From contig WELA01001907.1 in the NCBI GenBank assembly GCA_009602735.1, positions 80,601 through 144,600 of the forward strand: a stretch of 64,000 nt of DNA, in the 5' to 3' direction. Position 1 is the stretch's first letter. The number at the start of each line of letters is the position of its first letter. The stretch comes from Mesotaenium endlicherianum. Its lineage: Eukaryota; Streptophyta; Zygnematophyceae; Zygnematales; Mesotaeniaceae. Position numbers and translations under genes: made by a program. Shown piece after piece: positions 46,871 to 56,510 of the stretch. The notes under the pieces are model-generated. The model was given only the letters and a program-made list of their open reading frames with translations. It ran no database searches and was not told the origin of the DNA.

Positions 46871-47405
46871 AATGCGTCGAGGACGTTGCATCTTCAGGAG
46901 GGGGATGATGTAAGGTCATAGGTTTATAAAGTGCAATTTTTAGTTTCATGAAAGTATGTTTTGATTGTTTAGAAGTGTAGAGTGCATTTTCGTGATCATT
47001 TTGGTATAGAGTTCATCAAATTTGGTCAAGTATTGAGAGAGTTATGGATTTTCGAAGTTTAATTAGTTTTGAGGTCGGTTGACAACTGTCCTTAATTTGC
47101 GGTGAGGGCGACCGTTGGATTGACCGACAGCGTTAACACTAGGTATCCCATCGGACCATATATGGTCTAGCTAACCCCCATTTTTCAGCGCTGACCTCCA
47201 GGGTGCTACAGTTGACCAACTGGTACAAATGATGGCTCAAACGAACCGTACAGACTTGAACCTTAGGCGAAAAAATGCAAAATGGTCTTCCGATTATTAA
47301 CGACAAAGTTAGAGTGAAAAGAAGGAGGTTCAAAGTTCAGGTTCACAACAAAATTTCGAGTGAAAAGTCTGTCATACCCGAGGTCACTAAAGAGCTCTTA
47401 GAGCC

Positions 47406-47984
47406 ATGACTTCTTCTTCAAATGCGCCAAAAATAGTTGTGGGTCGTAAATTACTCATCCCTGCCACCTTCTGGGGAGATGCATGGGCGAAAAAGACATT
47501 TGGACAGTATTACATAGAGTTTTTCTTAGTCGGAATTGTGAGAAAAGAGGTTGTGAGGACTAAAAAGGAAAACTCATGGCTCATAGAAGTGTTGTATGAC
47601 AAAGAAAAGAAGCAATGGGAGGCATGGCAGGTCAGGCAGTACCTATCTACAGTGCCTGAAGAGTCCTGGTTTTATTTCGAGCCGCATGTAGTTCGTTTTG
47701 GCTTGGTTTCCTCAAGGGCCTCTTTGCTTTCAAATTCGAGGGAGAATGAGGGTCACAGTCTAATTTCGTCCTCCCAAGATCCAAATGATGACTCACAGCC
47801 AAGGTCTAGTGATGGTGAGGAGGATAAGGAGGATGAGGAGGAAGAGGAGGAGGAGGAGGAGGAGGAGGATATTATGAGGAAGAGGGGCAGGCCTGACACC
47901 GGAAGAGGTAAGCAGCTGATGCTCATTGTTCCTACTTTTAAAAATGAGAAAAAGAAGAGGAGGAGAAGGGCAACTGCTCCATAA
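47406..47984 (+). CDS. N-terminal piggyBac-associated ORF
   Basis: The ORF has 192 codons from ATG 47406 to a TAA. The N-terminal 90 residues form a compact domain with LLIPATFWGDAWAKKTFG and later KKQWEAWQVRQYL. A Ser/Asp region, a run of about a dozen Glu, and a basic tail with an AT-hook-like KRGRP and KKKRRRR follow. This fits the acidic, DNA-binding N-terminus of an algal piggyBac transposase, and the same domain recurs at 28135-28300. That it is the N-terminus of the same transposase whose C-terminus follows is inference from position. The DDE core that should lie between is absent. Confidence 0.6.
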   Translation: MTSSSNAPKIVVGRKLLIPATFWGDAWAKKTFGQYYIEFFLVGIVRKEVVRTKKENSWLIEVLYDKEKKQWEAWQVRQYLSTVPEESWFYFEPHVVRFGLVSSRASLLSNSRENEGHSLISSSQDPNDDSQPRSSDGEEDKEDEEEEEEEEEEEDIMRKRGRPDTGRGKQLMLIVPTFKNEKKKRRRRATAP

Positions 47985-48549
47985 CCATAATTTCTCCTTA
48001 ACCATAACTTCTCCAAACATTGTGGTGCACTACAAAACACACAAAGACGCTGTTGATCAATTTTACAAGCTCTGTGTGAGAGATAAGTTCTTTGTCGAGA
48101 CTTCTGCTGTGAGCTTAAAGTGGTGGCACAAACTATATTGGGGTCTATTTGATGCTGCCCTGGCCGATGCCTACATCCTCTACAACCTGGCCCATCCTGA
48201 GAGTGACAGGTATCCCTTCATGTTAGATGTTGTAGCGGAGATGACAGACTTCCATGATCCACATAAGGGGAGGCGCTTTCGCTGGAGTGCGGGGAGGGCT
48301 GGGATTGACAGGTTCCTAGGGAGACACTTCCCTAAGCACCTTCCAGGAGGCTCTAGACCAGGATGTGTAGTGTGCAAGAGCAAGTTGTATGACCTAGGCC
48401 ATGAGAAGAGTAAGGTGAGGCCTAGCTATTGGTGCGCAACGTGTGGAGTAGCGCTTTGCCCCGCGCCTTGCTTTGAGGAGTACCATACCAACAGGCACAT
48501 AGCACATGTAGATAGTGGCCCCTACAAGCTGAGTAGCAGTAAGAAGTAG
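47926..48549 (+). CDS. C-terminal part of a piggyBac transposase (DDE_Tnp_1_7 type) with zinc-binding tail
   Basis: The protein from about residue 35 matches the end of piggyBac transposases. VHYKTHKDAVDQFYK corresponds to the segment with the third catalytic Asp. LKWWHKLYWGLFDAALADAYILYNLAH corresponds to the hydrophobic helix after it. A Cys-rich domain (CVVCKSK, YWCATCGVALCPAPCFEEYH) matches the C-terminal zinc-binding domain that recognises the transposon ends. The first two catalytic Asp residues and the N-terminal DDE core are missing, so it cannot be an active transposase. It could still bind ends. The first residues overlap the preceding ORF in another frame, and the real start is uncertain. 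Confidence 0.85.
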   Translation: MFLLLKMRKRRGGEGQLLHNHNFSLTITSPNIVVHYKTHKDAVDQFYKLCVRDKFFVETSAVSLKWWHKLYWGLFDAALADAYILYNLAHPESDRYPFMLDVVAEMTDFHDPHKGRRFRWSAGRAGIDRFLGRHFPKHLPGGSRPGCVVCKSKLYDLGHEKSKVRPSYWCATCGVALCPAPCFEEYHTNRHIAHVDSGPYKLSSSKK

Positions 48550-49748
48550 GATTGTAGAGCAAAGGAACTGCAACTGAAACATATATGAAAGACATTGTGC
48601 TCCACAAAACAAAACAGCTTCATGTGTGCAAAGCTGTCAATTCTGCAATATTTTGCAACTAATAATTCATTTTTAATTATTTTAACTCATTATTTTGTAT
48701 ATAAATATTTTTTTGTAAGTAAAGTAAGACCTTACTTTCAAGCTCCACTTGACAGATTACTATTTGCATGTGTAAAGAATAAATTGTGAATTATTAACTG
48801 TGATGCTTTGGTGCATGAGGCACTAAAAAGTACGAAAAATACCCGGACCCCATATGGTCCACTAAGTACAGAGTGTGCCTCCACAAAGCTACTGATTAGA
48901 ATGAAGTGAAATTTGTTTCATATGATAGGTAAGACACATGCCTACCCCAGATTAAATCAACAACTACTGGTTCAAATCCAAATTCATAGTGTGTGAAGGT
49001 AAAGTTGGCCCTATTTGCTCGTTTCTTATTACCGTACACACCTAGTACGGAAAGTACACCTTACCTTTCCGAAAATTGCGGGCCACATGGCCAGTGCAAT
49101 ACTTTGTGATGTAAGCTCTCTAATGGTCTATCACACATAGTCATAGCTTCAGTGGTTATTTCAATATAGTGTGACTTAGGGGGTGCATTATTGGACCATA
49201 TATGGTCTTTTCCTTGGGAGACCTAGTGTTAAGCGATCTGGCCCGTTAGAATGAACTCAAACCTTCACGTAAGTTCGGCTGACGTGGAGTGCCGACTAGG
49301 TCGATTTACCTGGAAGTTTTGGTTTAGCCTAGCGCGTCTACGATAGAATATTCTAGTAATGTTGTTGCATGTATGTGGACGTCAATTCGGCCCGACACGT
49401 GAGATTAGACTGATCTGGCTCACTCACGAATATTCCGGAAGGGACAATTTGACGAACACTTAGGAAAATCCGTAGCTTCCTCCTAGAGCGGAGCACTTAG
49501 GCAAAACATTATAAATAGGCATTACTTCTTTGTTTCTTATCAGTTTTCACTTCTGTAAATTTCTACGGGTTTGTAATGACAAGGCCTTTCATCCTACATC
49601 ATTTGTGAGCAGTTTCTTGCTACTCAAAATGTTGAGTAATTTTCCTAAGTTTTCTTAGTGATATGCCGCTGCACTCTTTAGTATGATTGCAACTAGTTCC
49701 TTTCCTCGTGAGTTACTACGCTTCCACTAGGGCACTCTGCCCCTTTCA

Positions 49749-50209
49749 CCTGTGGACAAGAGTTTTGTTTCTCTATCTTATTAAAGAAAGTACAAGTTGA
49801 GGTCCTGTACGATATACTCTGGTACCCCGAATCTTCTTACAACAAATATTTCCGCCATATTGTTGCATTAGCTCTCTACACATGCTGCCAGATCATCTCT
49901 TTTAGCACCTCTTATTGTACACAGGCCTTTGGCACTCCTCTTGCTCCCGCCTTGTTCAATCCACAGCAAGCAGCTCCTCAGCACGCAGGTCCCGGGGCTT
50001 TGGTTTGTAATCAAAGTTTGCTCAGTGCAAATGAAACGGGTGACAATGTATCTTCCAGTGGCCCCAATATTGGCATGCTATCATCCCTCACAAGCGCACC
50101 AGTTTCTTCAACTGACAATCATGTGTAGACCTACCCTCGTGCAAATGTTCACGAGAGGTGCACCATTGATGCTGAACTCTTGAGATATGCGTGCATCAGC
50201 GAACTTGCG
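49749..50209 (+). repeat. Continuation of flank B beyond element 4, then no recognised feature
   Basis: Bases 49749 to about 49840 continue the homology with the reverse complement of 56840-56750 (shared blocks GACAAGAG, ACAAGTTGAGGT.CTGTAC, GGTA.CCC). Beyond about 49850 similarity fades and no gene is seen until the minus-strand gene end at 50210. Confidence 0.6.
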
Positions 50210-51094
50210 TCAGCAGGGAGTCCAATCCATTTTTTGCCCACCTGAGCTTGTCGTCTCTGCCTCACCCCGCTGTGTTGCCGTGTTCTCTTCTTCCACGGAG
50301 GACACGCGGCGTTCCTTTTGCTGCTGGTTCTTCTTAGTTGTTGGAGCAGCAGAACTCCCGCCTAAAGTTGCAGCCTGCTTCATTTTCTTGTTTGTCTCGG
50401 TTGACTTCCTAGCTGGAGGCCTCCTACGTGGGGGCGCTTTGGATATTGGCGTCCTTTTCTTTAAACTGGTTGAATACGTTCCGCAGGAGCCTCCCTCCGG
50501 AGTATTCTTCTCTGCAGTCACAGGTCCCAGCATCAGAGTGTCGCTTGCGCTGACAGGGCCTGCTCATTTCTTGCTTGTGATCTATCAGCCAACACAAGAG
50601 GGCCTGAGAATGCTACAATGTGCATGAGCATGCAGATAGAGTACAAATGAAGTGAGACACTACCAATTTTGCACCTACTCACCATGTGCAGAGTCTACAA
50701 GTTTTTTGTTGAGGTCGGAGTCTCTGTTCTGTGGAGACTTCTTGTTGTTGCAATCTCCCCTCTCTTGTTGATAGCCGTCCTTGCTCTTCCCCCACATTGG
50801 GACTGAAATGGCAACCTCTTCTTTACGTGGAATGCCTGCACTCATAACATGGAAGTTGAGCCCTTTCTAAGATCGTGTGGCCAACAAGCAGAGTCAGTTG
50901 GCAATTTCGCATGCACATGCTCTCAAGGTGGCAAGAGGCTGTGTACCTCTCATGGAGTTTTGGCTTTTTCTTGTTGGCAATTGTGGCCGGGGACAGATTT
51001 GGGTTCCCTGCCGGTCCCTTGTACACCGGTGCTTCTGTTAACGGGGATGCCAGCCTCCTCTTCTGCTCCATTAACTGCAAACATACGAATAGCA

Positions 51095-51167
<73 letters not shown>

Positions 51168-51180
51168 NNNNNNNNNNNNN

Positions 51181-51228
<48 letters not shown>

Positions 51229-51790
51229 GGGCCACTGCTAAGCTAACAAGCGGACCAAAGGAATTGAGCAACACAGGGCATTTCACACATGCACTTAAGC
51301 TGCACAGATCATGTACCTTGCATGGCCAAGCGGGCCCCCTCCTTCACCTTCTCGCTCCACTTTCACAAACTTGGGCCCGTGTGCTTGTGAAACTCTACCA
51401 CCATAGTGTTACCTTCCGCCAACCAAGGCCTCAAGTTCTCTATTGCCTGCCTCCCCCGTTTAAGTCTCGACTCGGCTTGTCGCTCCTCAAGAGCCCGTCT
51501 TCCAAAGCATTCTTGAGTTTCCTCAAGCCCTTTGTACAAGGCATGCCAATCCAAGGCTTCGTGTCTCTGCTGAAGGCTCAAACTCTCATCACAAAACTGT
51601 AGGAGGTACAACTCTGAATGATAAGCCATAATTTTGGGCAATTGATACTTTCTTTAAGAGAACAGAGGAAGAACTAACCTTCGCATTCTTTCTTACTACT
51701 GATATTAGCGTTGGACTTGTTGTCGTTGCTCTTGTTGTCCATCGTTGAGATGGCAATGAACGCCATTCTTTGCCTGTCAACCACCCTTCC
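50210..51790 (-). CDS. Multi-exon gene of unknown function, Lys/Arg/Glu-rich protein
   Basis: Reading on the minus strand, probable exons are about 51788-51677, 51596-51370, 51074-50947, 50835-50683 and 50511-50210. The last junction is clean: donor GTGAGT at 50682, acceptor TGACTGCAG before 50511, phases agree, stop at 50212-50210. Acceptors GTTTGCAG (51074) and GAGTGCAG (50835) are also good. Phases of the first exons do not all agree, so the model is incomplete at its 5' end. The protein has a helical stretch (ALEERQAESRLKRGRQAIENL) and a basic, Pro/Ser/Thr-rich C-terminus (KKRTPISKAPPRRRPPARKS), as in nuclear proteins. An (AG)n tract lies in an intron. It stands head-to-head with the transposase gene at 52495. 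Confidence 0.5.
51098..51226. repeat. (AG)n microsatellite with a small gap
   Basis: AG dinucleotide repeat interrupted by 13 N (51168-51180). It lies in a predicted intron of the minus-strand gene. Confidence 0.97.
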
Positions 51791-51795
51791 TGCAT

Positions 51796-52494
51796 GAAGC
51801 AGGATTAAGCAGCATGCACAGCATGCAGAGAGCTAACTTCCAGTACCTTTCTTTATTGTCCAAAAGTGACAGTCGCTAATGGAAATTACTCCAAATGAGC
51901 TCGCCATTTCCCGACTCCCAAACGTGAGCGAAACTCGCACGGAGGACAACGCACGATAACTCACATTTTGCTCGCATAAATGTCATGACGTCTGCGACAC
52001 GTCACAACGGAATAATTTGTGTGCCCTTCACATTTGTTACACTCCTCCCAGAATACGACGATACGTGTCAGTGAATGCACATGCGTTGTGTGTGCAGTTG
52101 TGAGTGTTGCGAGCGTCGTGGTCGAATGTTGTGACCGTCAAATGAAATTGCTGGAGAGGAACGGACCAGATAGTTGGTCACGTGCCGTGACGAATTCTTT
52201 GTCTCCGATCCTTTTTTTCACGGAATTAAAACGGTCACGTCATTGCCAAAAATTTGCAGCGTACTAAAAATTGGTCGGCCCGAAACTTCCAGGCAATCAA
52301 TCAATAACATGAAAAAAATACGGCACCTACCCGTAGGCAAATAATAAATTGCCTTGTATCAGGTGAAGACAATAATAATCTTGCCTTCACCAAGGAGATA
52401 CCAGTTGAGGCGTCTTGTTCACGAGTAAAACTGTAGTTTTTGGGTGAATGCATAAGGGGTACACTTAACCAAGAGGACAGGAGTTGTTGTGGAG
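51796..52494. other. Intergenic region between two divergent genes
   Basis: About 700 bases separate the minus-strand gene from the plus-strand transposase ORF. Several CGTCA/TGACG words occur. No repeat or gene was recognised. It may serve as a two-way promoter. Confidence 0.3.
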
Positions 52495-53415
52495 ATGCCA
52501 AGGATATTGGACAGTGGTAAAGCACCACATCAGAACGAGAAAGTACAATGCACTCAGTGTGGAGAATGGATAAGGTATAGAGTGGTTCGTCATCATGCCT
52601 GTAAAGCTGAATCAGCAGATGAAGAAGCATTGCACAGAGAACAAGAGTGGGCAAGACATGTTGAAGAGAGTGATGAGAGAGTATGCCTTAGTCAACTAGC
52701 GGCAGATGAGGCACGCCGACAATTAAGGCAGCAAGAGAAAGATCTCAGGCAAGCGCAAATAGAAGCCTCAGAAGCAGCGCGCAAGGATGCTTTAAGAGCA
52801 CAAGAGGCAGCCAAAAGACTAAGTGATTTAGCACTACAGGCAGAGGTACGGGAACAACAGGCAGCTGTGCGGGCATCGGAGAGAGCTACCGAGGCTGCAG
52901 TACACGCAGCAAGAAATTTAGCTTTGAATCGTAGTGACGAAATCATATTAGAGGCCACAGAGGAAGAGTGGGGGAAGTTCAAAAGCGCGACGAGCTTGTG
53001 CAAGTGTGGCTACAAGATCTTGCACAATGTAGGTACTACAAAAACCAAGCCACCGACAGAGGCTTGGAGGTTGAATAGTGAGTTCTACAAAGCAGAGGAC
53101 AAAAAAAGGTGCTTGATTGACGACATACACAAGACAAAAGCCAAATTTCACAAGCATGGTGTGCGAGAAACCTTGTTGCCGAGCGAGGAGAAGCTATGGT
53201 CCAAGCTTGTTAGGGAAAGTCTGGCGGAGATGGCGGGGGACGATTTATTGGGCAGGGAGATCCACTTCAAGCCTGAGGTGTTAGTGGACGCAGAGATGAC
53301 GGGGCTCTACAATTTCCCATATGTAACTGGCCATCCGTTCTTTCGGGAATACAGCTGTCGAGTGCACACAGGGGGGGAGGAAATGAAGGTGGCCTTGGGG
53401 AACTCCTGGTTATGA
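52495..53415 (+). CDS. N-terminal zinc-finger/coiled-coil part of the CMC-type transposase
   Basis: The start is chosen at ATG 52495 (MPRILDSGK). Residues about 18-36 form a C2HC-type finger (CTQCGEWIRYRVVRHHAC). They are followed by a strikingly regular Ala/Glu/Gln/Arg coiled coil of about 120 residues (DEARRQLRQQEKDLRQAQIE), then a globular part with CKCGYKILHNVG and LYNFPYVTGHPFF. The finger would bind DNA and the coil would dimerise. Such a finger at the N-terminus is usual in Plavaka-like elements, but the long coil is not something I know from the family. The stop at 53413-53415 precedes the catalytic region. Confidence 0.6.
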   Translation: MPRILDSGKAPHQNEKVQCTQCGEWIRYRVVRHHACKAESADEEALHREQEWARHVEESDERVCLSQLAADEARRQLRQQEKDLRQAQIEASEAARKDALRAQEAAKRLSDLALQAEVREQQAAVRASERATEAAVHAARNLALNRSDEIILEATEEEWGKFKSATSLCKCGYKILHNVGTTKTKPPTEAWRLNSEFYKAEDKKRCLIDDIHKTKAKFHKHGVRETLLPSEEKLWSKLVRESLAEMAGDDLLGREIHFKPEVLVDAEMTGLYNFPYVTGHPFFREYSCRVHTGGEEMKVALGNSWL

Positions 53416-53899
53416 GCCCACAAGTAGCAAGTATATCACTGCGACCCCTGGTTGCCACATCGCATATTAGCCATGGGAGTCTGGGAGTACAACTTGCAGT
53501 GTGCCTAGGCATTCCTTCTCCTCAATTATTCTTTCACTTGTCATTAATGACAAGGACCTTCCTGCATGCGCAGGTGCCGCGGGCCGGGAGTTGATGGTCT
53601 TGGTGCATGAGATCTTGTTGACTGACAGCAGCCAACCAGATAAATAGCCCGTCATAAGTGCTCACGTGATGCACAAGGGCACGGGGAGCTCTTGCTCACT
53701 GAGGAGCCCATGACAGTGGACCCTAGCCTCGTTCAGCGCACCTGCAAAGTCGTTCATGGTGCACCACCATCGGGAGGGAACTTGGGGGAAGTAGGTTGGG
53801 AGCGGTCGGAACACGGTTGGGTAGTGGAAGGCAAGGAGACCTACTGGTGTGTAAATGCTCTTGAACAAAAGAATGAGGGAGTTTTCAAGAGGGTAACGG

Positions 53900-55420
53900 C
53901 ACCAGCTGTGAACTTCCAGCTGGGTACCCCAGACGCCAATTGGGAGGCACACAATCCCAAGGAACCTGCCCGTAGTGAACTTGGCCATATTGCTGTTCAT
54001 GGATGCTTTCAAGACCTTCAAAAGAAAGGGTCAGAGTGTCACGGGGCACTACTACCGCTTGCAAAATTTGGATAGCAGTGTCATCAAGGATACCAGCATC
54101 ATTAGGGTCATTGCATTCAGCAGCAAGGACTCTAGGGATGGTGAGGTGCTCGAGTACCTCGTGAGGGAAGACCTGAAGCAACTACAGGAGGGCGTGGAGA
54201 TGTATTTCGCTCCACTCAAGCAAGCGTGTCTGGTGAGGGTGATAACGCTATAATGTCAAGATTTCCCACAGAGGACTAAGAGTATGATGATGAAGGGGCA
54301 GTCTTCCAACTTCCCGTGCCCCGTGTGTACCGTACACAACAACGGGCTCCAAGAATGGAACTTGACGTTGAATGATGTTGTGTCGCGTACTAAGGAAGAG
54401 TCCAGGCGTTACAGGGTGAAGGTCGGGGAGGCGCGTGAGGAAGCAGCAGCTAAGAAGAGATCGTGGGAAGAGGCCAGAGAGGAGTTGCTGGCTGAAAAAA
54501 ATGGGGAGAGAATAAAGAGGGAGTGTGAGGCGGATGTGAAGAGGTTGAAGGCAGTTCATGCAACGTCTGCAAAGAGGTTGGATGGAGTGGAAAAAGGTCA
54601 CAAGGGCTATGGATGGGAGAAGAGTCCATTGGAAGAACTGCCCGGGTGGAATTGCATACTCCAGATGCCTTTGGAGTCTTTTCACCTGTTCGCACTACTT
54701 ATCACAAAGGCGTTGGCATAGAACACATTAAGGAGTGCGGCGCACTGTGCTTGGACGCCTTTTGAGAAAATGGCGTTCAACTACAGGGCCGACACGGCAA
54801 GGGTAAACAGAGGCGACGACAAGGTGAAGAAGCCCATGTACGATCACGGCACTTACACAGGGATGACATTCATGGCCCTCGCAACCCCTCATGCCTGCCT
54901 TGCTACGACCTTTCTGTCATCCGAGGGTGCAGACGCTTTACATAGAACAGACCTACTTCAACACAAACAAGTACAAGCACAGGCTGAAGGCACTGAAGCT
55001 TTGGGTGAAGCTGTGCAAGCTCATACAGATTTGCTTAGCATCCTCCCTTAGCCAGAGGGACGTTGACAAGATAGAGAGGCTAGCAGAGGACTACCACAGA
55101 GACTTTGTAGAGGCATTCCCTGCGCGAGAGGCCGATGCCGAGGCAGGGGTCACGGCTCAGCTCAACGGCGCAAGTCACAACATGCATTCTCTGCTACATT
55201 ACAGCCCTGGCTTGAAGCAGTACGGCCCTAAGGTTCACCTATGGGGCCAGTCCTTTGAGAGCGAGCACAAGTAGGTGAAGAACAACATGCCGACTCTCAA
55301 TAACAGGAGTTGCCAGGACAGATCCAAGTGGCTGCTGTGTAGGACTCTGGAGAGAATGTGCACGATGAACATCTTCAGGGGCCACGATCACACAGTCACT
55401 CGGCTGATGGGAATGGCCGA
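53900..55420 (+). pseudogene. Core region of the CMC-type transposase
   Basis: Recognisable segments are FMDAFKTFKRKGQSVTGHYY (an Asp in the position of a catalytic residue), NLDSSVIKDTSIIRVIAF, EDLKQLQEGVEMYFAPL, FPCPVCTVHNN, an inserted Glu/Lys/Arg coil (54380-54590), FNTNKYKHRLKALKLWVKLCKLIQI and SLLHYSPGLKQYGPKVHLWG with FESEHK. They lie in different frames, with breaks near 54250, 54720 and 55273, so no full-length product is possible as the sequence stands. Confidence 0.6.
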
Positions 55421-55949
55421 CCATGTGGTGGAGGCAGTGAGAGGAAGTAGTTTTATGAGAAGAATCAGTGCCGTGGGACCTCATGCGGGAGAAGCAAACA
55501 CACGTCTGGTGCAGAACAGCGAGGCCGCCGGATCCAGGGAGGTCTATATGCGGGTGCAGGTGGCTTCAGTCTTGCTCTGCCATGGGGCTATCGGTAACTG
55601 GTGTTGCTCCTATACCTGCCTGCTTCATATTGCATATTCTCGTCGCATGCAATCTGCAAGTCTATTGTGCATGCCATCGACATGGGTGGGAAAGCTTGAG
55701 GCATGCAAAGTGGTGATGAATGATTCTCATTCTGTTCCTCCCTCGAATTGCAAGTGTGCAGCCGGATAGAGAAACACCGAGACCGTTCCTTTGTGGAGTT
55801 GGAGACAATAGGACTCACAAAGCAGGACGTGGAGTGGAAGTACCGCTCGCTCTTGGGGTCCGACGAAAAGGTCCTGGGTGATGGGCCGCTAGGAGGACGG
55901 GAGCCGGCAGATTGTCTCTGCCAAAGAATGGATTGATGGGCGCATATAC

Positions 55950-56510
55950 ATGTGCCAGAAGGCTTCCAAGGGAGGGCCCAAGGAGACCTTCAGAGTGGGG
56001 GATCACGTGTCAGTGGCCGCAAACGGCTTAGCCACAGGAGTCGAGAGAAAGAACAGGCAGGTGTGGGTTGCCAGAGTGGAGAGACTCTTTGTGCACGTCA
56101 TGCACCTCATCCCTCATCCCATGGACAGGCGGGAGAACCCCGGGGGAACCACGGAGTATTTATGGGCTCTGATGAGGCGGCTCAAGCCTGTACGCGATTG
56201 GGGAGGACGCTTGGTGATCGACGAGTTCACTTTGCATCCGGCCTTCACGCTAGAGGCGGATACAGTCGTCATACCGGCGTCCCAAATCATTGCAGCAGTG
56301 CAAGTGGAAATGTACTGCTGGGAGACGGAGGATCTACCCGGGTACGTCATCAGAAATGATAAGAAGGACATCGGTCGAGATGTCAACGAAGGGTGGGCCC
56401 TTGCCAGGACAAGCTGTGCCGTGTGGAGAGAGTGCAAGTTGCACAGGAAGTTGGTGGCTAAAGGCGGTGCAGAGAACCCCCGTGTGTTAAAACGGGCGGG
56501 TGTATATTGA
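55950..56510 (+). CDS. C-terminal domain of the CMC-type transposon protein
   Basis: The open frame has about 186 codons. A beta-rich segment (ETFRVGDHVSVAA, RQVWVARVERLFVHVMHL, TTEYLWALMRRLKP) resembles the small BAH/SH3-like domain often found at the end of such transposon proteins. A basic end follows. No independent start or promoter is evident, so it is probably the tail of the broken gene to the left. The stop is at 56508-56510. Confidence 0.5.
   Translation: MCQKASKGGPKETFRVGDHVSVAANGLATGVERKNRQVWVARVERLFVHVMHLIPHPMDRRENPGGTTEYLWALMRRLKPVRDWGGRLVIDEFTLHPAFTLEADTVVIPASQIIAAVQVEMYCWETEDLPGYVIRNDKKDIGRDVNEGWALARTSCAVWRECKLHRKLVAKGGAENPRVLKRAGVY

Larger units (their letters stand above)
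47137..49228 (+). mobile_element. piggyBac-superfamily DNA transposon, internally shortened
   Basis: The 2,092-base insert is flanked by TTAA on both sides (47133-47136, 49229-49232), the diagnostic piggyBac target. The ends are inverted repeats CACTAGGT...ACCTAGTG. A palindromic subterminal motif GGACCATATATGGTC lies at 47153-47167 and 49193-49207, and a variant at 48845-48860, probably transposase-binding sites. It carries an N-terminal ORF and the C-terminal part of a transposase, while the catalytic middle is missing. It is therefore a non-autonomous derivative that would depend on a full-length relative. Confidence 0.92.
32440..49748 (+). mobile_element. Element 4: decayed Ty3/gypsy chromovirus, host of two nested insertions
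   Basis: The element is bounded by 738-base LTRs (left 32440-33177; right 46909-49748 including a 2.1-kb insert). The target duplication CCTGT stands at 32435-32439 and 49749-49753. The order is LTR, tRNA-iMet primer site at 33180, Gag, protease, reverse transcriptase, RNase H, integrase, polypurine tract, LTR. It is cut by element 3 in the reverse transcriptase region and by a piggyBac derivative in the right LTR. Apart from these it has a handful of breaks. LTR divergence counted by eye is about 7-8%, making it the oldest of the stack. The empty-site relative near 56830-56855 confirms the boundary. Confidence 0.93.
46909..49748 (+). repeat. Right LTR of element 4, interrupted by a piggyBac derivative
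   Basis: The LTR starts TGTAAGGTCATAGG after the purine run AGGAGGGGGATGA. It continues to 47136, resumes at 49229 and ends CTTTCA at 49748, followed by the target duplication CCTGT. Without the insert it is about as long as the left LTR. Confidence 0.92.
52495..56510 (+). mobile_element. Decayed CACTA/Plavaka-like (CMC superfamily) DNA transposon coding region
   Basis: Successive plus-strand pieces resemble, in order, the parts of CMC-type transposases: an N-terminal zinc finger with coil (52495-53415), a core segment with NLAILLFMDAFKTFKRKG and HYYRLQNLDSSV, a CP.C zinc segment (PCPVCTVHN), the conserved HNMHSLLHYSPGLKQYGP...FESEHK stretch near 55180-55270, and a C-terminal domain (55950-56510). 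The frame changes several times (near 53415, 53900, 54250, 54720 and 55270), so the gene is a pseudogene unless unseen introns exist. Terminal inverted repeats and target duplications were not found. Confidence 0.65.
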
